From contig CAZNIN010000034.1 of assembly GCA_964573155.1 (NCBI GenBank), positions 1 to 5,074 on the forward strand: a stretch of DNA of 5,074 nucleotides, in the 5' to 3' direction. Under the pieces are notes generated by a model. That model ran no database searches, was not told the origin of the DNA, and saw only the letters and a program-made list of their open reading frames with translations. The stretch is from JAGQNK01 sp964573155. GTDB taxonomy: Bacteria > Patescibacteriota > Saccharimonadia > Saccharimonadales > JAGQNK01. Made by a program: the position numbers and the translations under genes. Shown piece by piece: positions 1 to 5,074 of the stretch. Position 1 is the first letter of the stretch. Each line of letters starts with the position of its first letter.

Positions 1-19
1 AAAACAAAAACGACTCTGT

Positions 20-53
20 AACAACGGCTTCTCGCAGGCCGTTGTTCTTTTTT
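20..53 (+). terminator. Rho-independent terminator of an upstream gene
   Basis: A perfect 9-bp stem (AACAACGGC at 20-28 with GCCGTTGTT at 38-46) closes a 9-nt loop and is followed by a C and six T residues (48-53). This is the classical intrinsic terminator form for rightward transcription, so a plus-strand gene probably ends just left of the window. An A-rich stretch at 1-10 could give some termination leftward too. From 54 to 118 I see no gene and no clear signal. Confidence 0.85.
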
Positions 54-118
54 GTCATAGAGTATATTCATGCTTTAGTGATGAAGATCTAGTTAACACT
101 TAATTTTATGAAATAGTG

Positions 119-147
119 TTGCATTTTACCGGTTCTGCTTAAATAAT
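119..147 (+). promoter_or_regulatory. Putative yifB promoter, possibly leaderless
   Basis: TTGCAT at 119-124 resembles a -35 box. After 17 bp comes AATAAT at 142-147, within the longer TAAATAAT at 140-147, a possible -10 box. Transcription would then begin at about 153-155, on or next to the yifB ATG at 154. The only purine-rich stretch before the ATG is GAGG at 148-151, two bases from the start and too close for a normal ribosome binding site. The promoter is inferred from sequence alone, and the -10 match is imperfect. Confidence 0.45.
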
Positions 148-153
148 GAGGTC

Positions 154-1671
154 ATGAGTGCTAGTGTTCGAAGTGTCTTGGACGGGGGCAATCATGGCGT
201 AATCATTGACGTCGAATGCCACATCTCCAATGGCCTTCCAAGTATGGTAATCGTAGGTTTTGCCAACAAGGCCATAGATGAATCGAGAGAACGAATTCGT
301 AGTGCTTTCGCGAGCAGTAAACTTGATCTTCCAAAAAAACGCATTACCATCAACCTCGCGCCTGCCGACATACCCAAAGATAGCACAAGCTTCGATCTGC
401 CAATTGCAGCAGCAATATTATGCGCAAGCGGCCAAATCCCTACGCCGCTCTCTGCCGAAGTTGGCTTCGTTGGCGAACTCGGCCTGGACGGAAGTATACG
501 CGGGGTTCGCGGCATTATCGGCAAACTATTAGCAGGCCGCAATAAGGGCTTTACGACTTTCTATATTCCAGTTGCCAATGCTAAACAAGCCATGCTCGTT
601 CCTGGGCTGGTTATAATTCCAGTGCATGATTTGCGAAGTGTCTACCTCGATTTAACTAAAACCGTGCCGCTAAATCGCTCCAGGACTGGGGCTAGCAATG
701 ACATCAGCACAGCCTCGTATCACATCAATGACTTCAAGGAAATCGCTGGTCAGGCACGTGCGAAGCGCGCACTAGAAATCGCAGCAGCCGGTGGCCACAA
801 TATCCTGATGAGTGGTGCACCGGGGACCGGCAAAAGTATGCTAGCTAAGGCCTTGCCCTCGATACTGCCCCCTATGGATCTAGAAGAAATTCTGGAAGTC
901 ACACATTTACACAGCTTAGCTAGTAAAGATTACGATCAAATCGTAAGCATTCGCCCCTTTCGATCACCACATCATAGCGCGAGCGAAATATCGATCATTG
1001 GCGGTGGCCAAAACCCACGGCCTGGTGAAATCAGTCTCGCCCATCGCGGCATTCTGATGTTCGACGAATTCCCAGAGTTTGGCCGCACAACTATTGAGGC
1101 ATTACGGCAGCCCTTGGAAGATCGCGTTATCTCCGTTGCCAGAGCACGGGAGAATATAATTTTTCCCGCTAATTTTATGCTTGTTGCAACTTCAAATCCA
1201 TGCCCCTGCGGCTACTATGGCACTACCAAATCTTGCTCGTGTATGCCACATGAGATTAATAAATACCAACGAAAACTTTCTGGTCCCATTATTGACCGTA
1301 TAGATCTCTACATAACAGTCGATGAGATCAAACATGAGTCACTACTACGTACCCACCAGGAAGAAACCAGCGAGCAAATACAGAAACGTGTTGTACAGGC
1401 TCGCCAGCGGCAACTTGACCGATACCAAGATAGACTTCTCCAAAACGCTGATTTGACCAATCGTGAGATTAAAAAGTTCGTTACCCTGTCGCAGGAAGCG
1501 GAAGAGCTCCTCAACCAAGCGGCTGAGCGACTTGCGATATCAGCCCGTAGCTATATGCGGATCATCAAAGTAGCTAGAACTATCGCCGACCTGGCGAAAG
1601 CTAGTCATATAGAGGTTCCGCATATTACGGAAGCTCTTCAGTACCGCCATCAGTCCTCTGAGATTACATGA
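154..1671 (+). CDS. comM: YifB/ComM family Mg chelatase-like AAA+ ATPase
   Basis: This 505-residue protein is full length for the YifB/ComM family (about 500-510). In order it has the N-terminal ChlI-like domain (about 5-165, with GLP at 27-29 and ESRER at 43-47) and an AAA+ core. The core has Walker A GAPGTGKS at 221-228, Walker B LMFDEF at 301-306 and a sensor-1 region ending SNPCPCG at 347-353. Two Cys pairs (350/352 and 361/363) are typical of the family and may bind metal. GPIIDRIDL at 377-385 and a C-terminal lid domain (about 430-497) follow. Despite its common name it is not a chlorophyll enzyme. Characterised ComM is a hexameric helicase that promotes branch migration during natural transformation, so a cytoplasmic role in DNA uptake or recombination is inferred. 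ATG 154 is the first canonical start after an in-frame stop at 109 and matches the family N-terminus. No terminator follows the TGA stop, so read-through into infC is likely. Confidence 0.95.
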   Translation: MSASVRSVLDGGNHGVIIDVECHISNGLPSMVIVGFANKAIDESRERIRSAFASSKLDLPKKRITINLAPADIPKDSTSFDLPIAAAILCASGQIPTPLSAEVGFVGELGLDGSIRGVRGIIGKLLAGRNKGFTTFYIPVANAKQAMLVPGLVIIPVHDLRSVYLDLTKTVPLNRSRTGASNDISTASYHINDFKEIAGQARAKRALEIAAAGGHNILMSGAPGTGKSMLAKALPSILPPMDLEEILEVTHLHSLASKDYDQIVSIRPFRSPHHSASEISIIGGGQNPRPGEISLAHRGILMFDEFPEFGRTTIEALRQPLEDRVISVARARENIIFPANFMLVATSNPCPCGYYGTTKSCSCMPHEINKYQRKLSGPIIDRIDLYITVDEIKHESLLRTHQEETSEQIQKRVVQARQRQLDRYQDRLLQNADLTNREIKKFVTLSQEAEELLNQAAERLAISARSYMRIIKVARTIADLAKASHIEVPHITEALQYRHQSSEIT

Positions 1672-1686
1672 AAAAGCAAAAAGTCA

Positions 1687-1715
1687 TTGACCCCTGTTGC
1701 TCCATCTGTTAAAAT
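1687..1715 (+). promoter_or_regulatory. Promoter of the infC-rpmI-rplT operon
   Basis: TTGACC at 1687-1692 and TAAAAT at 1710-1715 are separated by exactly 17 bp, a near-consensus housekeeping sigma promoter. The start site would be near 1722, giving a leader of only about 33 nt before infC. That leader holds a Shine-Dalgarno and no obvious stem-loop, so there is no room for a long L20-binding or attenuator leader upstream of infC. The TAA inside the -10 box is also the in-frame stop that limits how far infC can extend upstream. Confidence 0.8.
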
Positions 1716-1740
1716 GCTTTCAACCAGCGTTTAGTAATTA

Positions 1741-1746
1741 AAGGAG
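1741..1746 (+). promoter_or_regulatory. Shine-Dalgarno that fixes the AUC start of infC
   Basis: AAGGAG at 1741-1746 lies 8 nt before ATC at 1755-1757, ideal spacing for ribosome binding. The nearest downstream ATG is at 1839, more than 90 nt away and with no comparable motif before it. This site is the main evidence for choosing the unusual start codon. Confidence 0.85.
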
Positions 1747-1754
1747 ACAAATCT

Positions 1755-2324
1755 ATCGACAAGTACACCCGCCTGAATCACAATATTCGGGCAACGAGCT
1801 TACGTGTTATCGATGAGGATGGGCAGCAGCTCGGTGTCATGTCTAGAGGTGAAGCCCTGAGTGCCGCCGAACAGCGCGGGCTTGATCTGGTGGAAATCTC
1901 CCCTAACGCTAATCCGCCGGTAGCCAAAATCGTTGACTGGGGTAAATACAACTACCAGAAGACTAAGCAGGCGCAGAAGAACAAGCGGAACGCGAAAGCG
2001 GCCGAGCTGAAACAGATGCGCTTCGGCCTTAAAATCAGCGATCACGACCTGAGCGTCAAACTCAAGAAAGTCAGTGGCTTTCTCGAGTCTGGGCACAAGG
2101 TCAAGATCACGATACGGTATCGCGGTCGCGAACTTGCTCACAAAGATTTGGGCTTCAAGCTGGCAGATAAAGTCATCGAGGGGTTTGGAGACGCCATCGT
2201 AGTCGAACAAAAACCTCAAATGGCTGGCAAGCAACTAAATTTTGTCATACGGAGCAATCCATCAACCAAGCCTGTGGCTAAGCCTTCAGGCCCACAAACA
2301 GATGAAGCGCTTCAGGCAGCATAA
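1755..2324 (+). CDS. infC: Translation initiation factor IF-3, AUC start codon
   Basis: IF-3 binds the 30S subunit, keeps it apart from 50S and rejects wrong initiator tRNAs and start codons. From ATC 1755 the product is 189 residues. The N domain is about 6-68, with NIRA at 10-13, GLDLVEISP at 42-50, PPVAKI at 54-59 and DWGKYNY at 61-67. A Lys/Arg-rich linker covers about 69-88. The C domain is about 89-167, with HDL at 97-99, GHKVKITIRYRGRE at 113-126 and a KQLNFV end at 159-164. A low-complexity Pro/Lys/Ala tail of about 20 residues follows. Starting at ATG 1839 would remove the first 28 residues, including the conserved NIR and VID segment, so it is rejected. An in-frame TAA at 1710 and no ATG, GTG or TTG before 1839 leave ATC as the best start. 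Rare starts (AUU, AUC and others) are known for infC and allow IF-3 to repress its own translation; that control is inferred here. It is first in the operon, 24 nt before rpmI. Confidence 0.93.
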   Translation: MDKYTRLNHNIRATSLRVIDEDGQQLGVMSRGEALSAAEQRGLDLVEISPNANPPVAKIVDWGKYNYQKTKQAQKNKRNAKAAELKQMRFGLKISDHDLSVKLKKVSGFLESGHKVKITIRYRGRELAHKDLGFKLADKVIEGFGDAIVVEQKPQMAGKQLNFVIRSNPSTKPVAKPSGPQTDEALQAA

Positions 2325-2348
2325 ATAGAATCAAGGCAGGAGGATAGA

Positions 2349-2543
2349 ATGCCAAAACTTAAGACTCATAGCGGCACCAAAGACCGCATGAAGGTTACCA
2401 AGAACGGAAAAGTTCTGCAGGGACGCGCGGGCGCAAATCACCTACTGCAGAAAAAAAGCGCGAGCCGCAAACGTAGTTTTGCCATCCCTACCGTAGTGAC
2501 TGGTAAAAGCGCAAAGAATATCAAACGAAAGCTAGGAGTATAA
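2349..2543 (+). CDS. rpmI: 50S ribosomal protein L35 (bL35)
   Basis: This 64-residue, strongly basic protein has the normal L35 length. It shows the family N-terminus MPKLKTHSGTKDR (1-13), then KVTKNGKV (15-22), a RAGANHLL block (26-33) and KKSASRKR (35-42). L35 is a structural protein of the large ribosomal subunit. A perfect AGGAGG at 2338-2343 lies 5 nt before the ATG. The gene sits between infC and rplT in the conserved order and is only 4 nt from rplT, so it is co-transcribed and probably translationally coupled. Nothing looks broken or unusual. Confidence 0.97.
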   Translation: MPKLKTHSGTKDRMKVTKNGKVLQGRAGANHLLQKKSASRKRSFAIPTVVTGKSAKNIKRKLGV

Positions 2544-2547
2544 ACGG

Positions 2548-2892
2548 ATGCGTGTTAAACGAGGAGTAACTACTCACAAGCGTCATCAGAAAATTCGCAA
2601 AGCCACCAAAGGCATGACGCGCGGCAACCGATCTTCGATCAAGCGCGGCAAACAGGCCGTCACCCGTTCGTTAGTAAACTCATATAATGACCGCCGCAAC
2701 CGCAAGCGCACATTCCGCCAGCTCTGGAACGTTCGCATCAACGCTGCTGCGCGCTTGAACGGCACAACCTATAGTCGGCTCATTGCCGGCCTGAAGAAAG
2801 CCAACATCTCGTTGGACCGTAAGGTTCTGGCTGAGTTGGCAGTAAACGAACCTAAAGCGTTCGAAACAGTTGTAAAAGCCGCCAGCAAGTAA
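2548..2892 (+). CDS. rplT: 50S ribosomal protein L20 (bL20)
   Basis: This 114-residue basic protein matches L20 over its whole length. It has the N-terminal RVKRGVT (2-8), a long basic helix, the hallmark DRRNRKRTFRQLW (48-60) and RINAAARLNG (63-72), YSRLIAGLKKA (75-85), and the C-terminal LDRKVLAELA (89-98). L20 binds 23S rRNA early in large-subunit assembly, and in several bacteria it represses its own operon. The stretch after KG (21-22) reads MTRGNRSS instead of the usual YYGARSR-like sequence, a lineage variation rather than damage. The Shine-Dalgarno AGGAG (2534-2538) lies inside the end of rpmI, 9 nt before the ATG, which suggests coupled translation. It is the last gene of the operon; a hairpin terminator begins 16 nt after the stop codon. 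Confidence 0.97.
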   Translation: MRVKRGVTTHKRHQKIRKATKGMTRGNRSSIKRGKQAVTRSLVNSYNDRRNRKRTFRQLWNVRINAAARLNGTTYSRLIAGLKKANISLDRKVLAELAVNEPKAFETVVKAASK

Positions 2893-2907
2893 GTCATTCT
2901 ATGCGCA

Positions 2908-2942
2908 AAGAAAACACCCTGGAATTACCAGGGTGTTTTCTT
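2908..2942. terminator. Bidirectional terminator between rplT and rnpB
   Basis: A perfect 15-bp inverted repeat (2908-2922 with 2928-2942) closes a 5-nt AATTA loop. The arms combine a GC-rich core (CACCCTGG) with an A-rich outer part on one side and TTTTCTT on the other, so either strand gives a hairpin ending in U-rich RNA. It lies 16 nt after rplT and only a few nt past the 3' end of rnpB, which converges from the right. One element probably ends both transcripts. Confidence 0.88.
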
Positions 2943-2948
2943 AATACC

Positions 2949-3303
2949 GCCAGATTGCCTATAAGCCGGGTTCTGTATCTCGGCAAGCCGAGACGCTAAT
3001 CATCTATCTAGCCTGCTGATTGCTCAACAGATCAAGCGGATCTTGTGATGCACCCTCGGCGGGAAACCTTACATGAGAATACATCTCCTTGCAGCAGACA
3101 GGGTTTACCTCTTCTTGGGCGTCACCGCCCAGAACTGTGGGCTCTTACCCCACTCGTTTCACCCTTGCTCCGACGAATCGGGCGGTATCGTTTCTGTGGC
3201 ACTTTCCCTAGGATTGCTCCCGGTCGCCGTTAGCGACTGTCTCTCCCTATGCTGCCCGGACTTTCCTCCTCGCTTACGCGAAGTGATTAGCCAGCAATCT
3301 GAC
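2949..3303 (-). ncRNA. rnpB: RNase P RNA, bacterial (type A-like)
   Basis: This is the catalytic RNA that removes 5' leaders from pre-tRNAs together with the RnpA protein. Read on the minus strand, it carries the universal blocks GAGGAAAGTCCGGGC near the 5' end, GGTGAAACG and GGGGTAAGAGCCCAC in the middle, AGATAGATGATTA, and ACAGAACCCGGCTTATAG near the 3' end. Both ends pair: P1 is 3294-3301 with 2951-2958 (8 bp), and P2 is 3285-3291 with 2995-3001 (7 bp). P3 is 3278-3283 with 3268-3273, closed by a GUAA tetraloop. An extra 6-bp hairpin at 2978-2993 lies between P2 and the last conserved block, where the P19 helix occurs in some bacteria. AGAGGTAAACCC provides the GGU that pairs with the tRNA CCA end. 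Length (about 355 nt) is normal. The type A call rests on overall likeness to the E. coli RNA; P6, P16 and P17 were not resolved. The exact ends are estimates, and open frames inside it are not genes. Confidence 0.96.
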
Positions 3304-3309
3304 CCCCAT

Positions 3310-3318
3310 ATTATAGCA
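3310..3318 (-). promoter_or_regulatory. Extended -10 promoter of rnpB
   Basis: On the minus strand the sequence is TGCTATAAT: a consensus TATAAT (3315 down to 3310) preceded by the TGN of an extended -10 promoter. No convincing -35 box is found 16-18 bp further upstream, as extended -10 promoters allow. The predicted start near 3303 matches the start of the P1 helix. The upstream part of the promoter overlaps the last codons of the PCD-RNase H gene, whose stop is at 3327-3329. Confidence 0.75.
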
Positions 3319-3326
3319 AATTTAAG

Positions 3327-4022
3327 CTATTTACTTATTTCGGCATCCAGAGTTTGATTTACCTCTGCATCCGCAAGCTTGTTGAGCTCACGTGGGACAT
3401 GAGAATATGTGACTTTTTTGAAACTCTTTGCCAATTCTTTTATTGCTTCGTGTATTGGCCAAAGGTCACGATTTTTGACCTTAAATACACCTTTCATTTG
3501 ATTGATGACGAGTAGGCTGTCCATATACACTTCAACCTCTCGAGCACCGAGCTTTCGCGCTTGTTCAAGTCCAAATTTTAGAGATTGGTATTCAGCCTGG
3601 TTATTGGTTGTAATACCAAGATATACGCCGCTCTTCAGAATAACCGTCTCATTTTCGTCCAGCAGTACATAGCCAGACGCCGACGGACCGGGATTTCCCC
3701 TCGAACCACCATCAGAAAACAGCTTGATTCGTTCGTGCTTTCCAACAGGCACAGAAATCACTTCGTCGCTTTCCCCAACAGTGTTAAAAATAGCGTCTAT
3801 TTCCTTGGCAAAAGAAGTGTCTTTTTCCGTCACCTTGCCACCAGCATCATGTGTCGTTAACCAAATACGCACAATATTCCACTCATTTTCCCACCTAGGA
3901 TGATGCTGCCTCCGCTCAGCCTCTCGAGCAACCCTCTCCATGAAGAGAAATGCCTCTTTAAAGTCTTTCAAAGAAAATTCTCTATAAAGACTTCCGTCTT
4001 TTTCTTGCCAATTTTGTTGCAT
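3327..4022 (-). CDS. Pterin-4a-carbinolamine dehydratase-RNase HI fusion protein
   Basis: One uninterrupted 231-residue frame joins two families. Residues 1-80 are a PCD/DCoH domain with AEx3HHP at 35-42, W48, TTHDAGG at 56-62 and D68. This fits the family's active-site pattern (E-x3-H-H-P-x5-W-x9-H-x9-D), so dehydratase activity is possible. After a linker (about 81-97), residues 98-231 form a compact RNase HI domain with all four acidic metal-binding positions: D104 (SDGGSRGNPGP), E144 (NNQAEY), D168 (MDS) and D218 (ELNKLAD). It should cut RNA in RNA:DNA hybrids. An in-frame TAG at 4035-4037 leaves ATG 4022 as the only full-length start. The GGTGGAG before it (4031-4025) is close to the ATG, so the ribosome site is imperfect. 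A TATAAT on the minus strand (4072-4067) without a clear -35 box may be its promoter. The gene diverges from queA and lies just upstream of rnpB on the same strand. What the pterin domain does for the nuclease is unknown. Confidence 0.9.
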   Translation of the reverse strand: MQQNWQEKDGSLYREFSLKDFKEAFLFMERVAREAERRQHHPRWENEWNIVRIWLTTHDAGGKVTEKDTSFAKEIDAIFNTVGESDEVISVPVGKHERIKLFSDGGSRGNPGPSASGYVLLDENETVILKSGVYLGITTNNQAEYQSLKFGLEQARKLGAREVEVYMDSLLVINQMKGVFKVKNRDLWPIHEAIKELAKSFKKVTYSHVPRELNKLADAEVNQTLDAEISK

Positions 4023-4046
4023 ATCTCCACCATTCTAACAGATAAT
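4017..4046 (+). promoter_or_regulatory. Putative queA promoter, possibly leaderless
   Basis: TTGCAT at 4017-4022 and GATAAT at 4041-4046 are 18 bp apart. Initiation would fall at about 4053-4054, on the queA start codon. No Shine-Dalgarno precedes either possible ATG (4045 or 4054), consistent with a leaderless mRNA. The -35 candidate overlaps the start codon of the divergent gene. This is an inference from sequence only. Confidence 0.4.
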
Positions 4047-4053
4047 GTCAGTC

Positions 4054-5074
4054 ATGCGTGTTTCAGATTATACTTATGAACTCCCTACGGATCGTATTGC
4101 ACAGTTCCCACCAACCAAGCGAGGGACAAGTCGCTTGCTCGTACTCGATAGGAAAACCGGCTCGATAGCACACCAGTCTTACCAAAATATAGTCGATTAT
4201 CTTCGGCCTGGTGATGTCGTTGTCCTCAACAATACCAGAGTCATAAAAGCCAGACTGAAAACAATTAATAAAACTGGGCAGGTGCGCGAGCTATTGTTGC
4301 TCGAAGATCACCATAATACAGACTTCAGGCGCCGGAAAGCACTCTATCGGGGCAAGATTCACGTAGGAGAAATATTAACCGTTAAAAATACTGATGTGCG
4401 GATCGATCAAGTCCTAGATGGCGGTATAGCAGAAGTTAGCAGTACCGCCAACCTTTTGGAGCTCGCAGATCATGAAGGCACGATACCCTTGCCTCCCTAT
4501 ATGCAACGCGAGGCTACAGCAGAAGACATCGACCGCTACCAAACTGTCTTTGCCAAGATACCTGGCTCCGTTGCCGCGCCAACGGCTTCATTGAACTTCA
4601 CCCAGGAGCTTGAGCAGAAGCTTGTAAAAAAAGGTGTTCATATTGCCTACCTCACCCTACACGTTGGTCTTGGCACTTTCCTGCCTATTCGCTCCGACAG
4701 TGTCGAAGAACACGAAATGCATAGCGAGTATTTCGAGATTCCCGTCGAGACTGTCAAAACTATACAAAATTCTATAAAGAACAGTAATAAAATTGTAGCT
4801 GTTGGTACAACAGTAGCGCGCACTTTGGAATTTGCAGCCGAACAAATCCTGCAAGAGCCAGCCAAATCATTGTCCGGCGAAGCAAACATTTTTATCTATC
4901 CTGGCTACGAGTTCAAGGTCGTAAACACCCTGCTCACAAACTTCCATGCACCAAAATCTACAGTGCTTATGATGGCCGCAGCCTTTGCTGGATGGAACAA
5001 CCTGCAACGTGTGTATGAGGAAGCTATCAAGGAAAAATATGCGTTTCTGTCCTACGGCGACTCGATGCTCATCA
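4054..5074 (+). CDS. queA: tRNA preQ1 ribosyltransferase-isomerase QueA (3' end cut by window)
   Basis: QueA moves the ribosyl group of S-adenosylmethionine onto preQ1 at the wobble position of tRNAs with GUN anticodons, forming epoxyqueuosine. The frame stays open to the window edge: 340 codons, ending SYGDSMLI, close to the usual C-terminus, so only a few residues are missing. Family blocks in order are MRVSDYTYELP at the start, RLLVLDR (27-33), VVVLNNTRVIKARL (55-68), GTIPLPPYMQR (about 141-151), YQTVFAKIPGSVAAPTA (about 161-177), LHVGLGTFLPI, HEMHSEYFEI, VGTTVARTLE, and NIFIYPGYEFK with LLTNFHAPKST near the end. The usual AGLHFT motif reads ASLNFT here. ATG 4054 gives the standard N-terminus; the in-frame ATG at 4045 would add three residues and lies inside the putative -10 box. 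An in-frame TAA at 4036 excludes earlier starts. It diverges from the PCD-RNase H gene. Confidence 0.95.
   Translation, partial: MRVSDYTYELPTDRIAQFPPTKRGTSRLLVLDRKTGSIAHQSYQNIVDYLRPGDVVVLNNTRVIKARLKTINKTGQVRELLLLEDHHNTDFRRRKALYRGKIHVGEILTVKNTDVRIDQVLDGGIAEVSSTANLLELADHEGTIPLPPYMQREATAEDIDRYQTVFAKIPGSVAAPTASLNFTQELEQKLVKKGVHIAYLTLHVGLGTFLPIRSDSVEEHEMHSEYFEIPVETVKTIQNSIKNSNKIVAVGTTVARTLEFAAEQILQEPAKSLSGEANIFIYPGYEFKVVNTLLTNFHAPKSTVLMMAAAFAGWNNLQRVYEEAIKEKYAFLSYGDSMLI

Noticed and set aside
192..542. Minus-strand open frame of 116 codons, and a plus frame at 278-532, within yifB.
   Set aside because: Both are shadows of the yifB coding sequence, which has clear family motifs through this region.
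1669..1671. Possible UGA recoding, as in some CPR lineages.
   Set aside because: TGA ends yifB exactly at the family C-terminus, and no in-frame TGA occurs inside the recognised genes.
1672..1740. A terminator between yifB and infC.
   Set aside because: No inverted repeat with a T run was found; the space is filled by the infC promoter and leader.
1800..2234. Minus-strand open frame of 144 codons opposite infC.
   Set aside because: The infC frame is strongly conserved; the antisense frame resembles no family I recognise.
1839..2324. infC starting at ATG 1839 (161 residues).
   Set aside because: It would remove the conserved NIRA and VID region of the IF-3 N domain, and there is no Shine-Dalgarno before it, while ATC 1755 has an ideal one.
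3045..3357. Two plus-strand open frames (62 and 94 codons) between rplT and the fusion gene.
   Set aside because: They lie antisense to conserved RNase P RNA helices and have no recognisable protein features or ribosome sites.
4647..4889. Two minus-strand open frames opposite queA.
   Set aside because: They are antisense shadows of a continuous queA frame that carries all expected motifs.
1..5074. CRISPR arrays, insertion sequences, tRNA genes, attachment sites or a novel multi-gene system.
   Set aside because: No regularly spaced repeats, terminal inverted repeats, transposase or integrase motifs or tRNA-like cloverleafs were seen, and nearly all sequence is covered by recognised genes.

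Overview
This is a compact bacterial chromosome segment made mostly of housekeeping genes: three complete genes for translation factors and ribosomal proteins, an RNase P RNA gene, a YifB/ComM-type AAA+ ATPase, an unusual two-domain protein, and a queA gene cut by the right edge. Moderate GC, very short intergenic gaps and UGA used as an ordinary stop (yifB ends in TGA) suit a small-genome bacterium. The protein style (L20, IF3, an apparent PCD-RNase H fusion) makes me think of Patescibacteria/CPR, perhaps Saccharibacteria. That placement is an impression, not a demonstration. Normal UGA use argues against the lineages that read UGA as glycine.

Layout. Positions 20-53 hold a rho-independent terminator for a gene to the left of the window. 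yifB/comM (154-1671, +) follows, with a promoter so close that its mRNA may be leaderless. A strong promoter (TTGACC-N17-TAAAAT) at 1687-1715 drives the operon infC-rpmI-rplT (1755-2892, +). infC starts at a non-canonical AUC codon behind a good Shine-Dalgarno, so its N-terminus is 28 codons upstream of the first ATG. A perfect 15-bp hairpin at 2908-2942 lies between two convergent transcripts: the operon, and the RNase P RNA gene rnpB on the minus strand (about 2949-3303). rnpB has its own extended -10 promoter, squeezed between its 5' end and the stop codon of the next gene. That gene (3327-4022, -) fuses a pterin-4a-carbinolamine dehydratase domain to a type HI RNase H domain. Diverging from it, queA (4054 to the window end, +) encodes all but the last few residues of the queuosine enzyme.

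How they work together. infC, rpmI and rplT form the classical initiation factor 3/L35/L20 operon. rnpB (tRNA 5' maturation) and queA (tRNA wobble-base modification) add tRNA processing, so most of the window serves translation. yifB/ComM belongs to natural transformation or recombination.

I found no undescribed multi-gene system. The points most worth a second look are the PCD-RNase H fusion, the AUC start of infC, and the matching putative leaderless promoters of yifB and queA.
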